A stretch of DNA of 64,000 nt, taken from NCBI RefSeq assembly GCF_900105735.1, contig NZ_LT629793.1:6572001-6636000 (forward strand), written 5' to 3'. The position numbers were made by a program, and so were the translations under genes. Shown here piece by piece: positions 26,156 through 34,442 of this stretch. Within the stretch, counting starts at the first letter, position 1, and every line of letters begins with the position of its first letter. The notes beneath the pieces were generated by a model, which saw only the letters and a list, made by a program, of their open reading frames with translations, ran no database searches and was not told the origin of the DNA. The stretch is from Pseudomonas yamanorum (GTDB taxonomy: Bacteria > Pseudomonadota > Gammaproteobacteria > Pseudomonadales > Pseudomonadaceae).

Positions 26156-27325
26156 CAGGCTGGCCAGCACCCAGGCCACGATCCAGCCGTGCACCACCGC
26201 AAACTCGCCGGTGACTTGCAGCAGCCAGCCGCACAGCGCATTGCCGGTAGCGCTCGCCAGGCCGTAGCTGACCATGCTCAGGCTCACCACCTGCAGGCTC
26301 TGCACCGGGCTGAGGCGGGCGCCGACGTAAGCGGCCATCAGGCCCCAGCACGGGAAATAAAACAGCGCGAACAGCCCGGCCGCCAGCCAGCTCAGCAACA
26401 GGCTGGGATGCCCGAGCAAGCCGAGCATGCCGAGGCCAAACGCGCCGATACTCAGGGCCATCACCCGCAACGCACCCCAACGGTCTGCCAGCGTACCCAG
26501 CAGCAAGCCACCGATGACGCCGCCTATGCCGATCAACGTCCACATCGACCCGGTGACCGAGGCGCTGGCCTGCAACTGCTCGCTGACAAACGCCGAAAGG
26601 AAGTTCAGGAACGGCCCGCTGATGGCGCCGATAAACGCGCTGAGCAAGACGATCTGCATCGCCACCGGTTGCGCCACACACAGCTTCAGCCACTGGTGCA
26701 GCACCTGACTCAGCGCAGGCGCCTTGACTTCCCGTGGCGCCGGTTCCTTGAGCGGGGCCAATGTCCATAAGGTCAGCAGCGTGACAACCAGCGTCAAACC
26801 GGCGCAGATCAGCCAGAACTGCCGCAGGGACAACCCTTGCAACAGCGCGATCAATAGGCCGTTCAAACACAGAGCAAACGCCGACCCCGACGACGCCAGC
26901 CCCAGTACCCGGCTGCGGTGAGTGGCCGGGATCACCTCTTGGGCCAGGGCTGAAATCGCGTTCCAGTTCGACACCGCACAGGCCGACACCAGCGCCAGGC
27001 ACAGCGCAAACGGCAATACCCACGGCGTGGCCACGGCCAGGGCCAGCAGGGCGGGGCTGAGGACGATGGTCAGGCGCACCATATTGCGCGGGCTGATCCA
27101 CGCCGCCGCGAGGCCGCTGGCAATCGAGGCACCCATATAGAACAGCTGCAACAGCGCGGCGATCAACGCGGCCTGGCTATAGCTGAGCTCAAACCCCAGG
27201 CGAATCTGCGGCAACAGCGCCGAATACAGAAACACACTGAAACCGTGGGTGGTGGCGTTGCAGGCGGTAAAGACAAGGGCCAGTAAACCCATATTTCGCC
27301 GGGATGAAACGGATGCGCTGGACAT
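26093..27325 (-). CDS. MFS transporter
   Basis: About 410 residues from the ATG at 27325 (an in-frame GTG is two codons upstream). Twelve hydrophobic helices in two halves separated by a charged loop near 195-215 (LAPLKEPAPREVKAP); the loop after helix 8 carries a motif-A-like GTLADRWGALR. The family looks like the CynX/YbfB-type or general drug/metabolite carriers; substrate unknown. It converges on and overlaps the LysR gene, and may also belong to that regulator's set. Confidence 0.82.
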   Translation of the reverse strand: MSSASVSSRRNMGLLALVFTACNATTHGFSVFLYSALLPQIRLGFELSYSQAALIAALLQLFYMGASIASGLAAAWISPRNMVRLTIVLSPALLALAVATPWVLPFALCLALVSACAVSNWNAISALAQEVIPATHRSRVLGLASSGSAFALCLNGLLIALLQGLSLRQFWLICAGLTLVVTLLTLWTLAPLKEPAPREVKAPALSQVLHQWLKLCVAQPVAMQIVLLSAFIGAISGPFLNFLSAFVSEQLQASASVTGSMWTLIGIGGVIGGLLLGTLADRWGALRVMALSIGAFGLGMLGLLGHPSLLLSWLAAGLFALFYFPCWGLMAAYVGARLSPVQSLQVVSLSMVSYGLASATGNALCGWLLQVTGEFAVVHGWIVAWVLASLLLLKRMAHRQTAEALAAQMP

Positions 27326-27394
27326 GGCCACGACTCGACAAGTTAATCGCGAAAGAGAGAGGCGAAGTTATAAGAAGTACATCGGCAGACTAGC

Positions 27395-27490
27395 GTTTAT
27401 CGTTTGGCGGCGACCAATGCTTAATTGTCTTAGTGTGCATGCGTTATTCGCATGCTATTTATGCGTGAGCGACGGGATACATCGATAAAC
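27395..27490. other. Dyad elements in the gap upstream of the LysR gene
   Basis: The 280-base gap between the divergent MFS and LysR genes has no coding sequence. It contains GTTTATCG (27395-27402) facing CGATAAAC (27483-27490) and, between them, a hairpin GCATGCG-TTATT-CGCATGC (27437-27455). These may be operator elements for the adjacent LysR regulator. Confidence 0.3.
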
Positions 27491-27605
27491 GACACATTCG
27501 GTGCCTGGGGCGATTAATGCGCCGTCAACCCAGGGCGCTACCGCTGACCCGATACAAAAAGGTATGTTGTGCGGGTTATTTCCCCTGTGCTCCCGAGTGT
27601 CGTCC

Positions 27606-28535
27606 ATGAAACGCAAAATGCCCGGTCTCAACGCCCTTAAAGCTTTCGAAGTCGCCGGCAGCACCGGCAGTTTTACCCGGGCTGCCGAGCTGTTGAACGT
27701 GACGCAGAGTGCGGTCAGTCGCCAGGTGCGCCAGCTTGAAGAACAGTTGGGCGAGGCCCTGCTGGAGCGTCGCCACCACCACCTGGAATTGACCAGTGCC
27801 GGGCGCGTGTTGCTACGGGCCTTGCACCAATCGTTCGACAAGATCGAGCTGACGGTGCGCAGTATCCAGCAGAAGTCCCATGCCAATCGCTTGCACATCA
27901 ACGCGCCGCCGACGTTTACCAATCGTTGGTTGATGCCGCGGTTGGGGCGTTTGCGTGAGCAGCATCCGGAGCTGGAGCTGAGCATTACCACGCGGTTGCA
28001 GGACAGCCTGGCGGAGACCAGCACCCTCGATTGCGCGATTCGGTTTGGCGATGGGGAGTGGGATGGGTTGGACAGCTCGTTGTTGATTCAGGAGCGGCAT
28101 ATCGCGGTGTGTGCGCCGTCGTTGTATGCCCGGGAGTGGAGTGACGGGATTGATCTGAATCGCATGACGTTGCTGCATGTGCTGGCGCGGGAGGACCAGC
28201 GGTATTTGACCTGGAAGCATTGGCTGGATGCGGCGCGGATCAGTGGGGTGGATATTGAGGGTGGGTATGAGTTTGACCTGCTGGATTTGGCGATTCGGGC
28301 GGCGATCGATGGGTTGGGGATTACCATTGCGGATTGGCATATGGTGGCTTCGGAGTTGGCCAGTGGGCAGTTGACGCAGGTGTTGAATGTGCATGTGGAG
28401 GGGCATCAGTCGTATTGGTTGGTGACCCGGCCGGAGCAGACGGATACGCCGCAGTTGCAGGTGTTTGCGCAGTGGTTGCAGGAGGAGATTTGGTTGGCTC
28501 AGCGGCAGTTGGAGCCTTCTTTGGCGGCTGGGTGA
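27606..28535 (+). CDS. LysR-family transcriptional regulator (GcvA-like)
   Basis: 309 residues from the ATG at 27606; the frame is open 35 codons further upstream but that part does not resemble the family. PGLNALKAFEVAGSTGSFTRAAELLNVTQSAVSRQVRQLE is the wHTH, and the PTFTNRWLMPRLGRLREQHP block marks the GcvA/AmpR branch. It is followed by the long inverted repeat, not by a target gene; the divergent MFS gene on its left is the nearest candidate target. Confidence 0.9.
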   Translation: MKRKMPGLNALKAFEVAGSTGSFTRAAELLNVTQSAVSRQVRQLEEQLGEALLERRHHHLELTSAGRVLLRALHQSFDKIELTVRSIQQKSHANRLHINAPPTFTNRWLMPRLGRLREQHPELELSITTRLQDSLAETSTLDCAIRFGDGEWDGLDSSLLIQERHIAVCAPSLYAREWSDGIDLNRMTLLHVLAREDQRYLTWKHWLDAARISGVDIEGGYEFDLLDLAIRAAIDGLGITIADWHMVASELASGQLTQVLNVHVEGHQSYWLVTRPEQTDTPQLQVFAQWLQEEIWLAQRQLEPSLAAG

Positions 28536-28548
28536 GGAGTGGGGCTTG

Positions 28549-28878
28549 TGTACATATCCATTGCTGCGGTAACGGCCGCTTATGGTTCCGCTCTTACAGC
28601 GGGTTACTTTTGGCAAACGCCCCAAAAGTAACCAAAAGGTCTTTGCCCCACCACTCGGTGCCTCGCTTGGGCTCGGCATGCCCGCACTCCGGCACGCTTC
28701 CGCGGGCCGCCGCGACGGGCCATCCATGGCCCGGCGCGGCTAAATCGGCATCCCTGCCGATTTACCCGCTCCACCGTGCCTACTTGCGGCCATCGTGGTT
28801 AACGGGGCCTGCAGATCAAAATCAAAAGCAGATCAAAAGCAGAGCACAGCGGCCTACCGGCCGGCTTGAGTGTTAAAA
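28549..28878 (+). repeat. Left arm of a long (~330 bp) imperfect inverted repeat
   Basis: Sequence runs from TGTACATATCC to GCTTGAGTGTTAAAA. It matches the reverse complement of 29031-29362 along its length, with best-conserved blocks GCCCCACCACTCGG and CACAGCGGCCTACCGGCCGG. One frame stays open through the arm and ends RAQRPTGRLEC, as in the other arm, but codon use and composition do not look like a normal gene. No transposase is encoded. It is probably a Pseudomonas dispersed intergenic repeat. Confidence 0.75.
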
Positions 28879-28917
28879 GCCAGATCAAAAGCCAGAGCGA
28901 AAGCAGCTCTGTTTTTC

Positions 28918-29004
28918 TGTGGGAGCTGGCTTGCCTGCGATGCAGACACCTCGGTACATCAGACACACCGAGGCGATGCCATCGCAGGCAAGCCAGCTCC
29001 CACA
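28918..29004. repeat. REP pair between the long repeat arms
   Basis: Arms of TGTGGGAGCTGGCTTGCCTG type facing their reverse complement, placed close to the centre of the long inverted repeat. The middle also contains CACCTCGGT / ACCGAGG, extending the palindrome. Confidence 0.9.
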
Positions 29005-29030
29005 TTTGACTGTGCCCGCTTTAGCTTTTG

Positions 29031-29362
29031 ATTTTTTTTTTAACACTCAAGCCGGCCGGTAGGCCGCTGTGCTCTTGCTGTTGATCTTGATTTTGATCTT
29101 AGGCGCCCCGTTAAACCACGCTGGCCGAACGCAGGCTTTGGAGCGTGGGTAACCTGGCAGGACGCCAGGTTAGCCGTCCTGGGCCAGGGATGGCCCATGA
29201 CGGCGGCCCACGGTCCAAAGCCGGAGTGAGGGCACACCGAGCCTGGGCGAGGTGCCGAGTGGTGGGGCAAGAGCGTTTTGCTTACTTTTGCGCTGTTCAA
29301 AAGTGAGCCGCCGTAAGGGCGGAACCAATAGCGGCCGTTACCTAAATAACGGATATACACCC
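29031..29362 (-). repeat. Right arm of the long imperfect inverted repeat
   Basis: Reverse-complement partner of 28549-28878. It starts with a run of T residues followed by AACACTCAAGCCGGCCGG and ends in GGATATACACCC at the GFA gene. The minus-strand frame 29040-29360 encodes 106 codons related to the open frame in the left arm, including PHHSAPRPGS and the same C-terminal RAQRPTGRLEC. I regard this as repeat sequence, not an established gene. Confidence 0.75.
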
Positions 29363-29363
29363 A

Positions 29364-29849
29364 TCAACCCAGCCCCAACCGCCCATGCCACTGGGCAATC
29401 GACTCCTCTGGATACTCATCAAACTCCAGATCCCCCGGCCGAACACTCACCTCAACCCAAGGCGCCTTCGACCCCAACATCAAATGCGTATGCTCCGGCG
29501 GCACCGGCAGCGGCGTATCAATCGCCGAAGCAAACGGATGAATCAACTCCGGCCACTCCGGACTGAACAACCACAAGCCCGACCCACACTGCGAGCAAAA
29601 ATGCCGCTCAGCCGTACTCGCATGCGCCCGACTATCCCCCGGCCCCTTCATCCGCGCGTGATAAATCGAAATCAACTTACGCCCCCGCACCCTCAGGCTC
29701 TTGGCATCCCCCCCAAGATTGATCGCATACCCACCACCCCCTTGGGTCTTGCGACAAATCGAGCAATAACACCGCTGATAGGGGTAGGGATGAGCACTCT
29801 CAAGACTGAACGTAACCGCGCCGCAATGGCAGGAACCTTCAAGCTGCAT
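29364..29849 (-). CDS. GFA family (glutathione-dependent formaldehyde-activating enzyme-like) protein
   Basis: 161-residue Mss4-like zinc protein. Zinc ligands appear as Cys7 and Cys9 (CHCG), Cys27, Cys29 and Cys32 (CYCSIC) and Cys85, Cys88 (CSQCG). The family is named after Gfa, proposed to catalyse S-hydroxymethylglutathione formation, but most paralogues have no demonstrated activity. Adjacent to the long inverted repeat and followed 34 bases on by the regulator of the itaconate locus; no functional link to either is evident. Confidence 0.83.
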   Translation of the reverse strand: MQLEGSCHCGAVTFSLESAHPYPYQRCYCSICRKTQGGGGYAINLGGDAKSLRVRGRKLISIYHARMKGPGDSRAHASTAERHFCSQCGSGLWLFSPEWPELIHPFASAIDTPLPVPPEHTHLMLGSKAPWVEVSVRPGDLEFDEYPEESIAQWHGRLGLG

Positions 29850-29883
29850 GACCAGATCTCCTTCGCAAAAGGTGAACGTTAGC

Positions 29884-30795
29884 TTAGGCGCCCGGCAACC
29901 GAGGCGGTTCCATCTCGGGCATCAACGTCGCGATCAACGCACGAATGGTGCCGGGCAACGCCTCCAGCTCCCGCACCAGAATACTGCGCTCGCGTACAGC
30001 CCAAACCTCATCCAGCTTGACCGTCACCAACTGCATGGTCCGGCTGTGCCGCACCGCCGCCGACTCTGGAATGATGCCGATCCCGACGCCAGCCTCAACC
30101 ATCCGGCAGATAGCCTCGAAACTCGACATCTGGATCCGCAACGACAGATGCTTGCCCAACCGCTCCACATGCTCACGCAGGAAACTCAGCAACGTGCTGC
30201 CGTCATGCAACCCGATATGTTGGTAGGCCAGGGTTTGCTCCAGCGTCACCGAAGGCAGGCCCGCCAGCGGATGCCCCACGGGCACCGTCAGCACCAGATG
30301 GTCGGTGCTGAAATGCAGCACCTGCAACCCCGACGCTTCCACTGGGCCGGCAATGATACCCATGTCGCTGGTACCGTCGAGTACACCCCGCACGATGTCC
30401 CGTGACAGCCGCTCCTGAAGGTCCACGGTCACGCCGGGACGCTGTGACAGGAATCCGGCCAGCACTTCGGGAAGAAACTCGGTCACGGCGGTGGTGTTGG
30501 CAAAAATGCGGATATGCCCGGCCGAATCGATGCCGTATTGGGTGAACTCGCTTTTCAGGTAATCCACCTGACGCATGATCAACCGCGCATGGTGCAACAG
30601 GCGTTCGCCCGCCGGGGTGATCTCCACGCCACGGCTGTCGCGGTACAGCAGGCGTGTGTCGAGCTGGCCTTCCAGGGCCTTGATCCGCGCACTGGCGGCG
30701 GCCGGCGAGAGGAACGCGCGCTTGGCGCCCTGGGTCAGGCTGGGGGATTCGGCGATATGGATAAACAGGCGTAAGTCAGCCAGATCGAAGTGCAT
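29884..30795 (-). CDS. LysR-family regulator of the itaconate catabolic locus (RipR-like)
   Basis: 303 residues from the ATG at 30795 (MHFDLADLRLFIHIAESPSL). The wHTH spans about 1-60, including AFLSPAAASARIKALE; the upstream open codons are REP-derived and not part of the protein. It is divergent from the itaconyl-CoA hydratase gene, the arrangement of PA0877 relative to PA0878 in P. aeruginosa. A REP pair lies between the two starts. Presumed inducer: itaconate or its CoA derivative (inference). Confidence 0.85.
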   Translation of the reverse strand: MHFDLADLRLFIHIAESPSLTQGAKRAFLSPAAASARIKALEGQLDTRLLYRDSRGVEITPAGERLLHHARLIMRQVDYLKSEFTQYGIDSAGHIRIFANTTAVTEFLPEVLAGFLSQRPGVTVDLQERLSRDIVRGVLDGTSDMGIIAGPVEASGLQVLHFSTDHLVLTVPVGHPLAGLPSVTLEQTLAYQHIGLHDGSTLLSFLREHVERLGKHLSLRIQMSSFEAICRMVEAGVGIGIIPESAAVRHSRTMQLVTVKLDEVWAVRERSILVRELEALPGTIRALIATLMPEMEPPRLPGA

Positions 30796-30826
30796 GGAAG
30801 GCTCCGGGGGCAGCGACGAAGAACCC

Positions 30827-30917
30827 ATGTGGGAGCTGGCTTGCCTGCGATAGCGGTGGGCCAACCAAAGCAGTGTTGACTGACAGGGCGCTATCGCAGG
30901 CAAGCCAGCTCCCACAT
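30827..30917. repeat. REP pair in the divergent promoter region of the itaconate operon
   Basis: Arms ATGTGGGAGCTGGCTTGCCT and reverse complement. It lies in the 264-base gap between the LysR regulator and the itaconyl-CoA hydratase gene, beginning only about 30 bases upstream of the regulator start. Confidence 0.9.
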
Positions 30918-31059
30918 TGATCATCCGGGTTCTTGAGATCTTTTTATGGGCGAAGGCGTTCAGCATAGCCGAACGCTGCTTTATTGAAATGCAAATTCTC
31001 AGAACGGCCAAGGCCCAGCATGATCCGGCTCAGATTCCCTGCCCGAGGACATGCACCTG

Positions 31060-31878
31060 ATGAGCGCCACAGACTGGATCGGCCGTAGCGAAACAGCCCA
31101 CGACCACTTGAGCCACAACCTGCTCAAACGCATCGCCGCGACCTTCGGCGAAGCGGTACCGGCAGATGGCGAGGCGGTTCCGCCCTTGTGGCAATGGTGC
31201 TTTTTCCAGGACCCGCTGCCCGAATCCGCCCTGGGCGGTGACGGCCACCCGGCCCGTGGCGGGTTCCTGCCGCCGGCGGATAACCGCAACCGCATGTGGG
31301 CCGGTGGACGCATCGAGTTCTTCCATGGGTTGCGTGCCGGTGAGGCAGCCACCCGTGTCTCGACCATCACCCAAGTGGAAGAAAAAACCGGCCGCACCGG
31401 CTCGCTGCTGTTCGTCACCGTGCGCCATGACTACTCCCAGGACGGCCGCCTGGCCATCCGCGAGGAACAGGACATCGTCTATCGCGAACCCACGCCGCCC
31501 AAGCAGGGCAGCGGTGACGTATTACCCGAAGGTGACTGGCGCGAAGCGGTCGACCCGACGCCAACCCTGCTGTTCCGCTACAGCGCCGTGACCTTCAACG
31601 GCCACCGCATCCACTACGACTATCCCTATGTCACCGGCACCGAAGGTTATTCGGGGCTGGTGGTGCACGGTCCGCTGATCGCCACCTTGAGCCTGCGCGC
31701 GTTTTGTCGGGCGAACCCTGGGGCCACGTTGCGCCGTTTTTCCTATCGCGGCGTGCGGCCGTTGATTGCCCCGCAACCCTTTGAAGTCGGCGGGCGCATC
31801 ACGGCGCCGGGCGTGGCCGAACTGTGGGCGGGCAACGCTGACGGCCTGGCCCAGCGCGCCGAACTGCATTTCGAATAA
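31060..31878 (+). CDS. ich: Itaconyl-CoA hydratase (MaoC/HTD2-like hotdog)
   Basis: Hydrates itaconyl-CoA to (S)-citramalyl-CoA. About 272 residues; the ATG at 31060 is favoured because AGGA lies 10 bases upstream, while the ATG at 31051 is too close. The double-hotdog layout has an N-terminal FAS1-like half (WIGRSETAHD, then GHPARGGFLPP) and a C-terminal half with the hydratase motif FRYSAVTFNGHRIHYD, including the Asn-x-His and His-x-Asp residues of mesaconyl-C4-CoA hydratases, then GLVVHGPL. First gene of the operon; orthologue of PA0878 by context. Confidence 0.85.
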   Translation: MSATDWIGRSETAHDHLSHNLLKRIAATFGEAVPADGEAVPPLWQWCFFQDPLPESALGGDGHPARGGFLPPADNRNRMWAGGRIEFFHGLRAGEAATRVSTITQVEEKTGRTGSLLFVTVRHDYSQDGRLAIREEQDIVYREPTPPKQGSGDVLPEGDWREAVDPTPTLLFRYSAVTFNGHRIHYDYPYVTGTEGYSGLVVHGPLIATLSLRAFCRANPGATLRRFSYRGVRPLIAPQPFEVGGRITAPGVAELWAGNADGLAQRAELHFE

Positions 31879-31909
31879 ACCTCCAAGAACAACAGGCGGA
31901 GAGCCGTTA

Positions 31910-33073
31910 ATGAACCCGAATGACAACGAAGAACTGAATGCCATCCGCGAAGGCGTGCGCGCACTGTGCGCCGAATTCGACGCCGCCTACTGGCGCAAGG
32001 TCGATGAGGAAAAAGGTTTCCCGGAAGCCTTCGTCAAGGCCCTGACCGACGCCGGCTGGCTGTCGGCAATGATCCCCGAAGCCTACGGCGGCTCCGGCCT
32101 TGGGCTGGCGGAAGCCTCGGTGATTCTTGAGGAAGTGAACCGCTGTGGCGGCAACTCCGGCACCGTCCATGGCCAGATGTACAACATGTTCACCTTGCTG
32201 CGCCACGGCAGCGAAGCGCAGAAAAGCTTCTACCTGCCCAAGCTCGCCAGCGGCGAACTGCGTCTGCAGTCGATGGCGGTGACCGAGCCCACCACCGGCA
32301 CTGACACCACCAAAATCAAGACCACCGCCGTCAAGCGTGGCGACAAGTACGTGATCAACGGCCAGAAAGTCTGGATCTCGCGGGTGCAGCATTCCGACCT
32401 GATGATCCTGCTGGCCCGCACCACGCCGCTGGCGGAGGTGAAGAAAAAATCCGAAGGCATGTCGATCTTCCTGGTGGACCTGCGGGAAGCCATCGGCAAC
32501 GGTCTGACCGTGCAGCCGATTGCCAACATGGTCAATCACGAAACCAACGAGTTGTTCTTCGACAACCTGGAGTTGCCGTTGGACAGCCTGATTGGCGAGG
32601 AGGGCAAGGGCTTCCGCTACATCCTCGACGGCCTCAACGCCGAACGCACCCTGATTGCTGCCGAGTGCATCGGTGACGGCCGCTGGTTCATCGAGAAAGC
32701 CAGCGCCTATGCCCGTGACCGCGTGGTGTTTGGCCGGCCCATCGGGCAGAACCAGGGCGTGCAGTTCCCGATTGCCGAAGCGCATATCGAGATCGAAGCG
32801 GCCGACTTGATGCGCTGGCGTGCCTGTGAGGAATACGACAGCGGCGCCAACGCCGGGGCCAGCGCGAACATGGCCAAGTACCTGGCGGCCAAGGCGTCCT
32901 GGGAAGCCGCCAACGCCTGCCTGCAAACCCACGGCGGCTTCGGGTTTGCCTGTGAATACGACGTGGAGCGCAAGTTCCGCGAGACCCGCCTGTATCAGGT
33001 CGCGCCGATTTCTACCAACCTGATCCTGTCCTACGTGGCCGAGCATTTGCTCGAACTGCCACGCAGCTTCTGA
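31910..33073 (+). CDS. Acyl-CoA dehydrogenase family protein of the itaconate locus
   Basis: 387-residue flavoprotein; start ATG at 31910 behind GGCGGAG. FAD/substrate segments MAVTEPTTGTD, INGQKVWIS and HGGFGF are present. The usual C-terminal YEGT block with the MCAD catalytic Glu is replaced by QVAPIST. A Glu (Glu245, LNAER) stands where isovaleryl-CoA and long-chain dehydrogenases have their catalytic base. Orthologue of PA0879 by context. Its role in itaconate use is not part of the minimal three-step pathway; it may extend the substrate range to related methyl-branched acyl-CoAs. Confidence 0.88.
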   Translation: MNPNDNEELNAIREGVRALCAEFDAAYWRKVDEEKGFPEAFVKALTDAGWLSAMIPEAYGGSGLGLAEASVILEEVNRCGGNSGTVHGQMYNMFTLLRHGSEAQKSFYLPKLASGELRLQSMAVTEPTTGTDTTKIKTTAVKRGDKYVINGQKVWISRVQHSDLMILLARTTPLAEVKKKSEGMSIFLVDLREAIGNGLTVQPIANMVNHETNELFFDNLELPLDSLIGEEGKGFRYILDGLNAERTLIAAECIGDGRWFIEKASAYARDRVVFGRPIGQNQGVQFPIAEAHIEIEAADLMRWRACEEYDSGANAGASANMAKYLAAKASWEAANACLQTHGGFGFACEYDVERKFRETRLYQVAPISTNLILSYVAEHLLELPRSF

Positions 33074-33083
33074 GGGCCCGACC

Positions 33084-34433
33084 ATGAGCCATACCCAAGC
33101 GCTGTGCCGGTTCCTCGCCGAGTTGAATTACGAGCAGTTGCCGGACGACGTACTCGCCCGCACCGAAGACCTGTTCCTCGATTGGCTCGCTTCGGCGCTG
33201 GCCAGCCAAGGCGCGCATCCGATTCCGCTGTTTGAGCGGTATGCCCGCAGGATGGGCCCGGCCAATGGCCCGGCGCAGATCATCGTTAACGGGGGCAGCA
33301 GCAGTGCCTATTTCGCCGCACTGGTGAACGGTGCGTCGTCGCACCTGGTGGAGCAGGACGACCTGCACAACAGCTCCGTCTTGCACCCGGCCACCGTGGT
33401 CTTTCCTGCTGCATTTGCCGCAGCGCAAGACCTCGGCAAGTCCGGTCGCGAACTGCTGTTGGCTTCGGTGGCCGGTTACGAAGCCGGGATTCGCATCGGT
33501 GAATTCATGGGCCGTTCCCACTACCGGATCTTCCACACCACGGCCACCGTCGGCACCCTCGCGGCGGCTGTCGCGGTGGGTAAATTGCTCGACTTCAATC
33601 AAGAGCAGTTTATCAACCTGCTGGGCAGTGCCGGCACCCAGGCGGCCGGTCTTTGGGAGTTCCTGCGGGATGCCGCCGACTCCAAGCAACTGCACACCGC
33701 CAAGGCGGCCGCCGATGGTTTGTTGGCCGCGTATTTGACGGCGGACGGGCTGACCGGTGCGCGCAATATTCTGGAAGGTGATCAGGGGATGGCGGCGGGC
33801 ATGTCCACCGACGCAGACCCCGGCAAACTGTCGGATCGCCTCGGCAGTCGCTGGGCGTTGCTGGAAACCTCGTTCAAGTTTCACGCCTCGTGCCGCCACA
33901 CCCATCCAGCCGCCGATGCGTTGCTGGACCTGATGCAGCGCGAGGGCATCAGCCATGAGCACATCACCCGCGTGGAAACCCGCGTTCACCAAGGCGCCAT
34001 CGACGTATTGGGCCGGGTGACGCTGCCGCAGACCGTGCACCAGGCCAAGTTTTCCATGGGCACCGTGCTGGGGTTGATTGCCGTGCATGGCAAGGCCGGG
34101 CTGACCGAGTTTCACGAGCTGGCGCTGAGCGACGGGGACGTGGCGGCGTTTCGCGACAAGGTCTCCATGACCCTCGACGCCGAAGTCGACGGTGCCTATC
34201 CGCAGCGCTGGCTGGGCCGGGTCATCGTGACCACCGTCGATGGCCGCACCTTGCACGGCGCCATCGACGAACCCAAGGGCGATCCCGGCAACACCCTGAA
34301 CCGTGCCGAGTTGGCCGACAAATTCCAGCGCCTGACCCAATTCAGCGGCGCCCGCACGCCCGCGCAAACCACCGGGCTGATCGAAAAAGTCTGGGATCTG
34401 CGCAACGCCACGTCCCTGGCTCACTGGCTTTAA
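33084..34433 (+). CDS. MmgE/PrpD family protein
   Basis: 449-residue member of the family that includes 2-methylcitrate dehydratase (PrpD), cis-aconitate decarboxylase and immune-responsive gene 1 (IRG1). Family features: LFLDWLASALAS near the N-terminus, VNGASSHLVEQDDLHNSSVLHPATVVFPAA with the conserved His-rich stretch, and FKFHASCRHTHPAADALL. Ten bases after the dehydrogenase stop and ten before the CoA-transferase gene. Corresponds to PA0881 by position. Since cis-aconitate decarboxylase makes itaconate, a related role (dehydration, isomerisation or decarboxylation of a tricarboxylate) is possible but unproven. Confidence 0.85.
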   Translation: MSHTQALCRFLAELNYEQLPDDVLARTEDLFLDWLASALASQGAHPIPLFERYARRMGPANGPAQIIVNGGSSSAYFAALVNGASSHLVEQDDLHNSSVLHPATVVFPAAFAAAQDLGKSGRELLLASVAGYEAGIRIGEFMGRSHYRIFHTTATVGTLAAAVAVGKLLDFNQEQFINLLGSAGTQAAGLWEFLRDAADSKQLHTAKAAADGLLAAYLTADGLTGARNILEGDQGMAAGMSTDADPGKLSDRLGSRWALLETSFKFHASCRHTHPAADALLDLMQREGISHEHITRVETRVHQGAIDVLGRVTLPQTVHQAKFSMGTVLGLIAVHGKAGLTEFHELALSDGDVAAFRDKVSMTLDAEVDGAYPQRWLGRVIVTTVDGRTLHGAIDEPKGDPGNTLNRAELADKFQRLTQFSGARTPAQTTGLIEKVWDLRNATSLAHWL

Positions 34434-34442
34434 GGAATCGTC

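Noticed and set aside
28549..29362. Insertion sequence
   Set aside because: There is a long inverted repeat but no transposase frame or target-site duplication that I could identify.
10642..29849. Joint formaldehyde pathway of the Fae homologue and the GFA protein
   Set aside because: They are about 18 kb apart in different transcription units, and GFA-family proteins often have no formaldehyde role, so a link is not supported.
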